A stretch of DNA of 64,000 nt, taken from contig CP136063.1 in NCBI GenBank assembly GCA_032622095.1, positions 61,021,897 to 61,085,896 on the forward strand, written 5' to 3'. The notes beneath the pieces were generated by a model, which saw only the letters and a program-made list of their open reading frames with translations, was not told the origin of the DNA and searched no databases. Positions 21,684 to 32,790 of this stretch are shown here, piece by piece (position 1 is the stretch's first letter; every line of letters starts with the position of its first letter). The translations under genes and the position numbers were made by a program. The stretch is from Siphonodentalium dalli (Eukaryota > Mollusca > Scaphopoda > Gadilida > Siphonodentaliidae).

Positions 21684-24600
21684 TTTTCTTTTTATTATAT
21701 GCGCTAAAAACCGCACCAAAACTGCTAATTTTGTCCTACAGTTCACTTCAAATTGTTAGAAAGCTTCGACATTTGCATTTTGTTTACATTCCATCAATTG
21801 ATTTGCTCACCACCGAATGACAAATATCGAGCATAGCCGCCATATGAAATAGTCCCCATTGTTTTATTCTGAAATGATGCGAGAAAATTAATGTATACAT
21901 AATTTAGTGATAAGAATATATTAAAACAAATGAGTTAACATTATAACAATTAAATAACAGTTTATGAACCGTGAAAATCAATAATTAAAACAATAGTCCG
22001 GCTGTTATTGATACGCTTTGAAACTTAATGTGATTCGCCGCTATAAACCGGAAGTAATCTCCGAAAAAGTAATACTATTGTGTTATCCATCGAGTCGGTC
22101 AGTGTTATCCATCGAGTCGGTCCAGGCGATGGATATAACGCTCTACGCCACGGCAATTTCCCACTATTTAATGGGGAAGCATATAATAAATTACGATATT
22201 AATGCCATCACGCTTAAGCATAATGGCATTACACATAAGCGTAATTACGTGCGCTAGCGCAACAGTATTGCGATCAGACAGATTCGTAGATAGGTAAGTG
22301 TCACCCTACTCCGTTTCACGCCATGACGTCACCAAAAACGACGTAAAACCTCGTGGCGTTCTGACATTTTTACTGTGCCGCGTTTTTGCTATATTTATTT
22401 TATTTGTTGTTTTCGATTATTTGTTTGTCGCCGATATCGCCATTTGTCGGGATTCCCTGTTTCTATATTTAAAACTGGCATGCTCGTAGTGAGCCTCGAT
22501 TTCGATTTTTTCTCCCAGGTCAAAATACGTCAGAGTTATGACAAAAATAGATCGACCTACATTTTCTCCATCAGAACCCTACATCAAAGAGTCTATAGAC
22601 TCCTTCGGGCCCTACATAGACCTACATAGGGTATTTTTTACTTATAATTGGGAAGTTTTATCATTTTTGGTTCGTGCGAAGACCTCTTTTTATCGTGCGG
22701 GAAAAGAGAGACATTCAAAACGCGATTTCGTAATTCGACGCAATAGGCTGAATAGCCGAGTTCCGGTTTAAATGCGACGAATGACGTAACACAAAACAAA
22801 ACGCAATAGTTGACGCAAACACCGTTTGAAGAGTTTATTATTACATAACATTATCGTTATTGATTGATTATTGATATTTATTGTTGCATATTGGCTGCTA
22901 TCAATATTTACACAAATGGTATTAATTATTTCTTATAATTGCTCCTTTGGTCAACTTTGACTATCGGATAATGAAAATCAAAATATGCCGCTGAAAAAAA
23001 TGTATTCGATATTAAAGTCTCATCCTTTCGGCAACATGGAATTGGTTTTAATTACTTAAATTATTAATATAGTAATTTGCCTTTTATCTGTGTAGAAATG
23101 AGAAATGGTAATTGTCTTATTTTGCTAACATTAAATTAAATAAATTAAGTAAAATACAGTGAAATTATTTTTTAAATTATTGTTTATTACATTTTTGCGC
23201 ACGTTGGCATCTCTCTGAGTGCATTCTAGTTGCCATTACGTTTGAGCGTAATTGCCTCACTGACAACTCCATTATGCTTAAGCATGATGGCATAACACTT
23301 AAGTATAATCGTAATTCAGATTTCCATTACGGTTAGCGTAATAGCTAGCATTATGCGTAATACTCTAATGGTATTATGCTTAAGTGTAATTGCATTACTC
23401 TTATGTGTATGGAAATATCAATATGACAAGCATAATGGCAATACCCTTAAGCTTATGCATAATGCTATTATTAAAATATTATAAACTACCGGTACTTTCT
23501 TTCACTGTCCTTCAAGTTTGTGAATCATCCTTGTGTGGGTGCCTTGATGACTGATTGAAAGGCTACACTGGGGAGTCTTAAGCAATATACCAATACTGAT
23601 AAATTAAGAAATGTCCTTTGGGTAAATTAACAAAGGTTATACAAACATATTTCTTCTAAAAAGGAGGTAAGTGTGATTTAAACAGGTGACTCACACCCAG
23701 TGATCAGACATCTCATCAAAAAAGCTGCGACGTCATGAACTGAAGGTGCTTCGGCAACAAAATAAATCATGGTGGGTGGATTAGTAAAAAAAACCTCGCC
23801 ACGCCTCATCGCCTTATGGACCACATACGCAAAGTGGGATTGAGATGCAGCAAAGTCACGGGGTCTCGCCTACCCCGCGAGGAGAGGTTCACATTCGGTT
23901 TTGGACACAGCGCGCATTCGCCAATGTCACGGTTCGTTTCAAATTTAACTCCAAATGTCAAAACGTAAGTAAACCCAGTAGCCGGTTACAGGTGCGTCGT
24001 ATTTTTTTTCTGCACCAAAATCTGCGATATTTAGGCAGCTTGGGTGTCCCCCGGATAGCCTCATTAATTAGAAAAAAAATGTCATGTCAGCCAAAATGTC
24101 CCCAGTGCATCTTATGGAATCAATTGAAGGACGTCTATATATCCCACCGGGGAATTGACCTGTTCACCATTCGTTCACCATTCATGATCGTATATTAGTT
24201 AACCTCCGATGACCCTGACTGCATTGAAATACTCGCTCTGTTTATACACGTGTCATGTCTCCCACATTCCAACAATGCGCGACTTCCATCGAAATATTTA
24301 ACGATGTGTCACTTTATATTCTACAGTGACGACGTTATTACATTTTTACTGTACCAGAAACTAAGTGTTCCCAACAGATTGTTCTGTAAATCGATCGTGA
24401 AGCATATATAATTAGTTGTGATGCAAACCACATCACTTAAACGTTCGGTCGCCCCACAACTTATTTGAGGTACCTCTTATTCGTTATCCCAGGTATGTAT
24501 ACCATGCTTACCTATATATTAAATCCAACTCTTTCTTTTACTAAAAGACACATATTCTTAACGTAGTTTCCACTATATAAAGTTAATTCACAGTGCCATC

Positions 24601-25151
24601 ATTTAACACTTTCTATACTAAATGGATTCACCACTGGCCAAGTGGTCCTGCTGATGTGATGCGGTTGGGTCCTGCTGAATTGCTGTGATGATGTTAGGGC
24701 AAACTGATGATGTTAACAAAAAGTACCTTATACTTTTTTAATTTGTATTTTTTGCGGTGCTGTGATAATCTGAATATATCCAGGAAAAGCCTTTATGCGA
24801 ATCAAACATTCAAAAACATATTTATTGCGAAATATTTTAATACTAGATGTATTAGTTGTTGAAAATCGATTATAATCAAAATGGATCTTCACGCCCTTTT
24901 AGAAACAACAGAGCAGGCACTATTATATTTTTTTCAAAAATATATATGTCCTTGAATGTTTCATACCCACACTGGATTTTTCTCAAATTGCTCGGATCAG
25001 CCAACACCGCGAAAATTACAACTTTATGACAGTTTATGACCGGCACAAATGTATTTCTACTGTGTAAATATATCAGGAATGAAAAAATCATTATAATTGC
25101 AAATCAGTGAAAAACTAAAAATTCGTTTTCAGGTATATTAGCTCAAAGGGA
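21684..25151. other. Gene-poor stretch with dispersed palindromic motifs
   Basis: No gene is recognised in 3.4 kb. A 22-bp direct duplication containing TTATCCATCGAGTCGGTC lies at 22082-22123. Variants of ATTACGCTTAAGCGTAAT recur near 22207-22245 and about ten times in 23228-23472. A short dyad, GAGTCTATAGACTC, lies near 22590. Open frames at 22298-22771 and 23845-24198 lack recognisable domains. Confidence 0.45.
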
Positions 25152-25500
25152 CACAATGCGATTCGACGGTCCCCATATCATCAGATTCCAACAACATTTC
25201 ATGAAATGCCGCTTCAGTTATCGGAATTGATTAATTGTCAAAAAATAATTCTAACCACTGTAGTATAACATTGCCCAAAATGTTTTATATATCACCATTT
25301 TGTTCAACGCAATTTGGTATCGGGAGTATGTCGGTCGGTATTCGTTGAATATTTACCAGGCCGCCAAATATTCGAGATAAACTATAGTATAACATTGCTG
25401 AAGAACTGTTATATATCAACATTTTTTTCGACGCAATTTGGTATCGAAAGTATGTCGAATATTTACCAGGCCGCCAAATATTCGAGGTGGTGAAAAAAAA
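25152..25500. repeat. Dispersed repeat C, copy 1, with an internal tandem duplication
   Basis: AAAGGGACACAATGCGATT near 25145 resembles the end of the element at 60476. The interior shares GGTCCCCATAT, TTCCAACAACATTT and ATCACCATTTTGTTCAACG with that copy in inverse orientation. Within this copy a roughly 115-bp segment ending CCAGGCCGCCAAATATTCGA occurs twice, near 25262-25378 and 25383-25490. Confidence 0.55.
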
Positions 25501-26450
25501 ACAGATTTCAAAACTCGAAATATGATAACTCCGAAATCGCTACATTCAACGTTCACTACCACCCTCGTGTAATTATATAATTATTTTACATTGATTTATG
25601 TGGACTAATACTATTAAGTGGATGTAAGTATGTCTTTGTAATCAAATTCGATTCTCTCTGTAACAATATGATACCGCGCATGTATATGTATGGGCAGGCT
25701 GTATAATGTAAGAAAGTCTAGTAAATCACGTCTAACATAATTCACTATTATGACCTAGTATATATGCAGCTGTAGATGTTTATTCACACAATAAATAATA
25801 ACTGCACACACAGTAATTAAAAATTAAAAATGTCAGTCATATTTATTGTGCGGGAATGGCATAGCTCACTATGGGAAAAAAGAAATTGTCTGCGGTGTTC
25901 GTGAACAAGGCTATTAAATTACTGTGACCCAAAGTAGAAATGGTGACAGGATACCTGGTGAAATACGGTGAAAACAAACTGCAAGTGAATGCACAAGAGA
26001 CAAATTGTGGATCTTCGCCTCGAATTATACTGGGTCATCGTTCGATCATTCCTGCTACTACGGTCGCAAACTATCATCTACTCCAGAAATGGCATACCCA
26101 AAATCAACAAATAAATGCCAGTCCCAGAATTATTCGTGATGAAAATGCGTTTTAAATGAAAAATAGGCAATCATATAGTTTGTCCTACATTCGCTTCTAT
26201 GTATATAAACAAACACAAAAAGTAGTCAAATGTTGCTGCCATGTTAAATTTGAATGGAAAAATAAACAACATACGGATCTTAGCTGCACAAAAAGTTCTT
26301 CCTCATCGTTGGAATATATTTGTGATAATTTTGAAATCGCAGTACGACAATGTGAAAATAAAAGGTCAGCCAACCACAGTGTTCCCCGAAAACGTGGCAA
26401 ATCGATGCCGCTTTGTTAAAAAAAATTATATAAAAAAATGTTGAAAATGT
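25501..26450. other. Intergenic DNA, no recognised gene
   Basis: Open frames at 25940-26155 and 26156-26419 have no motif I know. A short ATG frame at 25871 reads MGKKKLSAVFVNKAIKLL then stops just before the first, which could be a decayed gene fragment, but this is speculative. Confidence 0.35.
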
Positions 26451-27075
26451 TGCACATCTCAAATATGTGGGTAACAATACTCTAAAGTTTCAAATATCTA
26501 CGATAAAAACTGTAGGAGGAGTTGATTACACAATGAAGGTACCCTCATACAGAAAACAATAAAAAATGTTAAAAGGGTTAATAACACTGTAAAAAAAAAA
26601 TCTGTCATCTATATACATGGTGCACATCTCCAATATGTGAGTAACAATTATTATACTCTGAAGTTTCAAATATCTACGATCAAAACTGTAGGAGGAGTTG
26701 ATTACACCATGAAGGTAATAACTCTGTCAAAAATAATATTTCCGTCATCTATATACACGTTGCACATCTTCAATATATGGGCATCAATATTCTGAAGTTT
26801 CAAATCACTGGGATGAAAAATGTAGGAGGAGTTGATTACACCATGAAGGTGCCCTCATACTGGAAATTATAAAAAAAATGTTCAAATTTTCTAAGTTGAA
26901 AAGGGTTAAATAACTGTCAAAAAATATTTTTTCCGTCATCTATATACATGTTGCACATCTTCAATATATGGGCAACAATATTCTGAAGTTTCAAATTTCT
27001 GGGATGAAATATATAGGAGATGATTACACCACGAAGGTCTCAAAAGTGTGATGGACGGACGAACGGAGCCGGTTT
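26451..27075. repeat. Decayed 140-190 bp tandem repeat ending in a GGACGGACG tail
   Basis: TGCACATCT occurs at 26451, 26621, 26761 and 26952, each followed by CAATAT, GAAGTTTCAAAT, TGTAGGAGGAGTTGATTACA and ATGAAGGT blocks. The last unit ends in GTGATGGACGGACGAACGG. Similar tandem blocks with such a tail occur in non-coding parts of invertebrate retroelements; that assignment is an inference. Confidence 0.65.
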
Positions 27076-27077
27076 CT

Positions 27078-27112
27078 ATTGTCCCCCGAAAATTAATTTT
27101 TCGGGGGACAAT
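27078..27112. repeat. Perfect 15-bp-arm hairpin
   Basis: The arms ATTGTCCCCCGAAAA and TTTTCGGGGGACAAT are exact complements around TTAAT. It directly follows the tail of the preceding array. The flanking 27113-27462 shows nothing recognisable. Confidence 0.7.
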
Positions 27113-27462
27113 TACACCTGATATTGCACCCGTGTCTCGCATGTCTACCTATATATCAACTGTGCATGGACTTGACTGTGTGCGATGACTATCCAATATA
27201 TGATTTTCCGTGGGGCGTCTTGAATGGATAGTCGCTGAAATCGTCACCGTTGTACATATATATGGTTTCGTGGTATCTGCATGCATGACCTAGATACACC
27301 ACAATTTTCAACAAGTATACCCAGGATTTCAAATGTTCTTGTTCCTCAATCTTGTAACTCCTACATAATAATTACTGAATACGTGCATCATTATGGGCGT
27401 CTTTTATTCAAAATTACTCTAAAATAGAATATATGAAAACAAATTACTGAAATATCAGCCGA

Positions 27463-27710
27463 TTAATTTGGAAGGTTTCCCCTAAAAATCGCATTGATAC
27501 GAAAGATCACCAATGTGGATTCACCAATGTATCGCCAGAACTCCCGACTGCTTAAATGATTTTCCACATACATGTATATCACAATGGTAAGGTTTAAACC
27601 CGTTGTTGACACGGGCGTTCTTCTGTGCGGATTCTCTGATGTTCCACCAAGTGACTGGAAGTCAAATGCGTCCATGTCTCATGCACAATGACACGCCTTA
27701 ATATCGTTAA
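27463..27710 (-). pseudogene. Decayed zinc-finger remnants downstream of the 24-finger gene
   Basis: Read on the minus strand past the stop of the large frame, there are broken finger pieces: a helix end with HQRIRTEERP, then YHCDIHVCGKSF with KQSGVLAIHW, then stops. Frames shift between pieces and pairing Cys or His are missing, so these fingers are no longer translated with the gene. The 70-codon frame here is out of phase with them. A minus-strand AATAAA at 27403-27408 could be the polyadenylation signal. The matching region downstream of the second locus is decayed too. Confidence 0.6.
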
Positions 27711-29771
27711 TTATTTTCCGCATTGATGCGGGCGATCTCCAGTGTGGATTCTCCTATGTCTCACCAGAGTTCCCGACTGATTAAATGATTTCTTACATAA
27801 ATCACACGTATACGGTCGTTCTCCAGTGTGAATTCTCTTATGTGCAGCCAATTGCCTCGGACAGGTAAATGATTTCTTGCAGATATCACATTGATACGGG
27901 CGATCTCCAGTGTGAGACCTCTTGTGTCTCACCAGGCTATCCCTGGCTTTGAATGATTTTTCACATAAATCACATTGATACGGGCGATCTCCGGTGTGGA
28001 TTCTCTTATGACCAGCCAATTGACTTGAACTAATAAATGATTTTGTACATATCTCACACGTATACGGACGCTCTTTGGTGTGTATTCTCTTATGTTCTAC
28101 CAAGTGGTCGGACTGAGAAAATGCTTTTCCGCACAAATCACATTGATACGGACGATCTCCGGTGTGGATTCTCTTATGTCTCGTCAGATGTGCCGACAAC
28201 GAAAATGATTTCCCGCATATATCACACATATATCGGCGATCCCCTGTGTGTATTTTCTTATGTGTCGCTAGAATCCCCGACTGACTAAATGATTTCCCGC
28301 ACACATCGCAATTATACGGGCGATCTCCGGTGTGGGTTCTCTTATGTGCCGCTACGTTTCCCCTACTGCTGAATGATTTCTCACACAAATCACATTGATA
28401 CGGTCTGTCTCCTGTGTGGATTCTCTTATGTGTCATCAAGTTGCTGGAATCCATAAATGTTTTTCCGCACATATCGCATTGATGAGGACGATCTCCGGTG
28501 TGCATTCTCTTGTGTTTAGCCAATTGACTCGAACTAATAAATGATTTTGTGCATATCTCACACGTATACGCACGCTCTTTGGTGTGTATTCTCTTGTGTT
28601 GTACCAAGTGGGCCGACTGAGAGAATGCTTTTCCACATAAGTCGCATTGATACGGACGATCTCCGGTGTGGATTCGCTCATGTCTCGCCAGGTGACCGCT
28701 GACAATGAATGATTTCTCACATATATCACATTCAAATGGGCGATCTCCGGTATGGATTCTTTTATGCACTGTTAAGTTGCACGACTGATTAAATGATTTT
28801 CCGCAAATATCACAACGGTATGATCTATCTCCAGTGTGAATTCTCTTGTGTGTGTTCAGGCTACGATTATCAGTAAATGATTTATCACACAACTCACAGG
28901 TATATGATGGACGTTCTTCCGTGTGGACTTTTTTATGTTCCACCAAGTGGATCGAAGTACTAAATAATTTCCCACATATATCACAGGGATGCGGCTGATC
29001 GTCGACGTGGATTATCTTGTGTTCAGCCAACTGCATCGAACTGATAAATGATCTCTTGCATATATCACATTGATATGGACGACTTCCAGCGTGACATCTC
29101 TTGTGTTTAAACAGGCCACCCCTGCCTTTGAATGATTTTTCACATAAATCGCATTTATATGGGCGATCTCCGGTGTGGACTGTCATATGTCCCGCCAAGT
29201 CGCTTGAACTGATAAATGATTTCGTGCATATATCACAAGGGTGTGGCCGATCATCGGTGTGGGTTTTCTTATGTCCAGCCAATTGACTCGAACTAATAAA
29301 TGATTTTGTGCATATCTCACATGTATACGGACGCTCTTTGGTGTGTATTCTCTTATGTTGTACCAAGTGGGCCGACTGAGAGAATGCTTTTCCACATAAG
29401 TCGCATTGATACGGACGATATCCTGTGTGGATTCTTTTATGTCTCGCCAGGTGACCGTTGACAATGAATGATTTCTCACAGATATCGCATTGATATGGGC
29501 GATCTCCGGTATGAATTCGTTTATGAGCTGTTAAGTTGCCTGAATGATTAAATGATTTCCCGCAAATATCACAACTGCAAGGCCTATCCCGGGTGTGAAT
29601 TCTCTTGTGTCTGGTCAGGTCACGATTATCAGTAAATGATTTCTCGCACAGCGCACACGTATAGGGACGTTCTTCCGTGTGGATTCTCTTATGTTCCACC
29701 AAGTCACCCGAGTGATTAAATGATTTCCCGCATATATCACAGTGATACGGCTGATCTTCGGTGTGAATCAT
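27711..29771 (-). CDS. C2H2 zinc-finger protein with 24 tandem fingers
   Basis: The 686-residue frame holds 24 complete C-x2-C-x12-H-x3-H fingers at a 28-residue period from about residue 9, joined by HTGDRP, HTKERP or HTEERP linkers. A 25th is cut to HQCGK before the stop. Every finger keeps both Cys and both His, plus the Phe and Leu of the fold, so the frame is under selection or recent. Such proteins bind DNA in the nucleus; targets cannot be read here. No KRAB, BTB, SCAN or ZAD domain is seen. Fingers 10-15 repeat the order of fingers 1-6, for example helix QSAHLVQ in fingers 5 and 14. ATG at 29771 begins in a linker, with an in-frame TAG five codons upstream, so an upstream spliced exon is possible. 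Other-frame ORFs here are shadows. Confidence 0.85.
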   Translation of the reverse strand: MIHTEDQPYHCDICGKSFNHSGDLVEHKRIHTEERPYTCALCEKSFTDNRDLTRHKRIHTRDRPCSCDICGKSFNHSGNLTAHKRIHTGDRPYQCDICEKSFIVNGHLARHKRIHTGYRPYQCDLCGKAFSQSAHLVQHKRIHTKERPYTCEICTKSFISSSQLAGHKKTHTDDRPHPCDICTKSFISSSDLAGHMTVHTGDRPYKCDLCEKSFKGRGGLFKHKRCHAGSRPYQCDICKRSFISSMQLAEHKIIHVDDQPHPCDICGKLFSTSIHLVEHKKVHTEERPSYTCELCDKSFTDNRSLNTHKRIHTGDRSYRCDICGKSFNQSCNLTVHKRIHTGDRPFECDICEKSFIVSGHLARHERIHTGDRPYQCDLCGKAFSQSAHLVQHKRIHTKERAYTCEICTKSFISSSQLAKHKRMHTGDRPHQCDMCGKTFMDSSNLMTHKRIHTGDRPYQCDLCEKSFSSRGNVAAHKRTHTGDRPYNCDVCGKSFSQSGILATHKKIHTGDRRYMCDICGKSFSLSAHLTRHKRIHTGDRPYQCDLCGKAFSQSDHLVEHKRIHTKERPYTCEICTKSFISSSQLAGHKRIHTGDRPYQCDLCEKSFKARDSLVRHKRSHTGDRPYQCDICKKSFTCPRQLAAHKRIHTGERPYTCDLCKKSFNQSGTLVRHRRIHTGDRPHQCGK

Positions 29772-30061
29772 TTTTATGTTCCGCTAATTAGACCGAGTGA
29801 GTGAACGATTTGATGCACACACTAAATCGAACGGAATTTCACGAATACGTAACTGTGAATGTGCTAATTTATCATAAGAAAGAATCAAGTCGGGTTAATC
29901 GATCGTATTTCACCACGCGGACAAAAGATGATGAATATATTCTGTACTCCATTTAGCGGGTGTGGTTTCATTCACCAGAACCATTCATAGAACGATAAAT
30001 GGCCACGTAGCATAATTAGACGAGACAGTTTGAGTGATATAAACTCGACCGTAGTGGGATT
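29772..30061 (-). promoter_or_regulatory. Upstream region shared with the second zinc-finger locus
   Basis: Sequence just upstream of the gene is recognisably the same as that upstream of the second locus (49256-49640). Shared pieces include GAGTGAGTGAACGA, ATTCCACGAATA-like, GTCGTATATCACC-like and a CTCGACSGTAGT block. The match ends close to the MITE inserted at 30066. It is a candidate promoter, 5' untranslated or intron region; no clear TATA box was fixed. Confidence 0.45.
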
Positions 30062-30065
30062 TTAA

Positions 30066-30457
30066 CCCTTTACCCAACAAAACGGCCAAAAACGCCCAAA
30101 TAAAGCTTCAACGGCCTAAAATATCTTCGGTCTGTCTCACTAACACCATACAGATATGGATATCATTGGAACCGATTCATTGACAACATTGTGATGGCAA
30201 CAGTTATGCCCTGTGCCAATGCATTCTCTTATATATGCGAGTCGACCATAGGTCGCCTCGCATATATAAGAGAATGCATTGGCCTAACAAAATTCTTTTT
30301 TAACAATTTTTATAATATTTTTCTACATTCTTTGACAATTTTATCATTTTTAATATGTGTTAAGCAATGCATTCTCTTATATATGCGAGGCGACCTATGG
30401 TCGACTCGCATATATCAGATAATGCATTGGCACAGGGCCGTTCTGTTGGGTAAAGGG
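30066..30457. mobile_element. piggyBac-type MITE, copy 3, with two hairpin modules
   Basis: TTAA (30062-30065) is followed by CCCTTTACCCAACAAAACGG, and the other end is the inverse, CCGTTCTGTTGGGTAAAGGG, then TTAA (30458-30461). The end sequence differs from the 19.5 kb copy after CCCTTT, so it is a related but distinct family. It carries the roughly 70-bp hairpin module with GCGAGTCGACC twice, at 30213-30283 and 30366-30432. The 169-codon frame starting at 30191 is incidental. Confidence 0.8.
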
Positions 30458-30461
30458 TTAA

Positions 30462-30895
30462 AACTGGACCCCGTAAGCAAAATTGCACGAATCGCACGCG
30501 ACAATCACTGTGGAGTGGGGAATTACATTGTGAACTATTGCGAACCTCACATGCTATTCATTTTTAAAGATGGATTATCTCTTCCTACAACAATTGTTGT
30601 TGCTGGGTATACAGTAATAGTTATGAATCGAAGAGCGCCTCACCGGAAACGCTTCTATCGATTGATATTCATTTTTACCATATTAGAGGATGTTCTCTAG
30701 TAGATTAACATTTTACCCGCACGATAAGATTCCATAATTTTGAGGCGAAGTTGACCGGAAGGCGGGCGGCGGGGGTTAATGAAGCTTTGTTTTTATTAAC
30801 GTCCGCATCCGGATAAGTCGCCTATCACGTGATCACACGAGGCGGGAGTGATAATAATAGTAATAACATGATTTTGTCCAGCGTCATGGTTTATT
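30462..30895. other. Intergenic DNA with a family A MITE fragment
   Basis: Bases 30567-30690 match the left part of family A: AAAGATGGATTATCTCTT, then GGGTATACA, GAATCGAAGA and ACGCTTCTATCGATT in the same order. The remainder of the element is absent. The rest shows nothing recognisable. Confidence 0.5.
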
Positions 30896-32325
30896 ATTTA
30901 TACCACTTTAGGGCGGTCTCTAGGCCATTGATAATGTTTTTCGGGACGTTCCAAAATAGCGTATTGTTACCAAAAACAGCGGGCCGCGGGCCGATAATGA
31001 GAAGCCTAGTTCATTATCGGCCCGCCGCCCGGAAACTATAGATCTCGTTTATTATCGCGAGAGTTACGTCCCTTAAACTTCCGATCTGACGTGTTTATTT
31101 CAAGAAAATAATGGGAAGATGTATCCGATTTTCTCGACACTATAGTGGTTTTATGATTGGAATTCACGCTATATGATTGAATTATTGTATCAAGCATAAG
31201 TATGCATTGATAATTTTAGCTGTCAACCTCTCATTGGTTGTTACTCGTCTCCAATGCTGGTTTTTCCCCTGTCCTATTTTCGAGACTCCGTCAGTCCGTG
31301 TCAGCTGACAAGTCAAATGATATCAAATTTAAATGTTCTTGAAAATATTTCTCTCTTAATCTACTTCATTATTCCACTAAATCCTCAAATGTGTCAAATG
31401 TCCAAAACTGTGGTAATAATAGTAATAACATGATTTCATCGGGCATTATGGTTTATTAACGGCCCTCTGGAATGATTAACAGCCATCGGGCCTATTATCG
31501 TCCTTCGACTTCGTCTCGGGCCGCTAATAGGCCATTGGGCTGTTAATCATTCCAGCCGGGCCGTTAATAAACCATAACGCCCTCAAAAATCATGTTATTG
31601 TTATATTATTACCACTTTATAGGGCGTTCTCTAGGCCATTGATAATGTTTTTCGGGGCGTTCCAAATAGCGTATTGTTACCAAAACAGCGGGCCGCGGGC
31701 CGATAATGAGAAGCCTAGTTCAATATCGGCCCGCCGCCCGGAAACTATAGATCTCGTTTATTATCGCGAGAGTTACGTCCCTTCAACTTCCGATCTGGCG
31801 TGGTTATTTCAAGAAAATAATGGGAAGATGTATCCGATTTCCTCGACACTATAATGGTTTTATGATTGTAATTCACGCTATATGATTGAATTATTGTATC
31901 AAGCGTAAGTATGCATTGATAATTTTAGCTGTCAACCTCTCATTGGTTGTTACTCGTCTCCAATGAGCACTGGGTTTTCCCCTGTCCTATTTTCGAGACT
32001 CCGTCAGTCCGTGTCAGCTGCTGACAAGTCAAATGGTATCAAATTTAAATGTTCTTGAAAATATTTCTCTCTTAATCTACTTCATTAATTATTCCACTAA
32101 ATCCTCAAATGGGTCAAATGTCCAAAACTGTGGTAATAATAGTAATAACATGATTTCATCGGGCATTATGGTTTATTAACGGCCCTCTGGAATGATTAAC
32201 AGCCCTCGGGCCTATTAGCGTCCCTCGACTTCGTCTCGGGCCGCTAATAGGCCCTTGGGCTGTTAATCATTCCAGCCGGGCCGTTAATAAACCATAACGC
32301 CCTCAAAAATCATGTTATTGTTATA
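30896..32325. repeat. Two tandem 709-bp units, each with two palindromes
   Basis: TACCACTTTA with CTCTAGGCCATTGATAATG starts at 30901 and again at 31610, and the two units match almost throughout. Each contains a roughly 50-bp palindrome around GGGCCGATAATGA and TCATTATCGGCCC (near 30983 and 31691). Each ends in a longer one, 31425-31600 and 32145-32320, whose arms include ATGGTTTATTAACGGCCC. A diverged single copy lies at 47200-47640. No coding frame is convincing. Confidence 0.75.
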
Positions 32326-32730
32326 TTAACGGCCCTTCAGGAAATGATTAACAGCCCCCGTGAAGCAACGAAGGAACTATAATAATATCTATCTAGAATT
32401 ACCTGTCAACTCCCCTTTCGGGTATTACAGACAGGGTCCAGTCGTCCTGGTCTCGACTGTGGTCGGTGCTCTGGTGGGCTACTCTAACCTAAAGCCGGGT
32501 TCTTTAACGTGCACATAGTCACCCATGTACACGGGTCAGCCATTTATGTCGGCTCCCGATCCGACATCGTACCGCACTCACGACAACATACCTGGACATG
32601 ATGTCACGGTGAAGGGAACTATCACAATCTAATATCGCATGAACGGTATGTTATACAATTAGTAACACATCTATGTCCCAGTTGATCATTGAATTATATA
32701 AGAAACTATTCGAGATACAATCAATATTAA
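32326..32730. other. Intergenic DNA with a GC-richer block
   Basis: Bases 32395-32620 are clearly more GC-rich than their surroundings and contain GGGTTCTTTAACGTGCACAT and a CCCGATCCGACATCG stretch. It has the look of a transferred or repeated fragment, but I cannot place it in a family. Confidence 0.35.
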
Positions 32731-32790
32731 AGGTGGTCTATCTCTTTGTAAACATGTGTTATATAGTTGCGGGGTATAACATATTAGATA
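32731..32790. mobile_element. Family A MITE, left-end fragment
   Basis: TTAA (32727-32730) followed by AGGTGGTCTATCTCTTTG and the ATATAGTTGCGGGGTAT block identifies the left end of family A. It breaks off at about 32790, where the long inverted arm begins, and the missing part does not reappear beyond 46506. Confidence 0.6.

Noticed and set aside
23845-24198. A 117-codon plus frame as a gene
   Set aside because: No domain or codon pattern supports it, and it ends in repetitive short motifs.
28037-29479. Several frames of 61-99 codons overlapping the zinc-finger gene
   Set aside because: They are out-of-frame shadows of a repetitive coding sequence.
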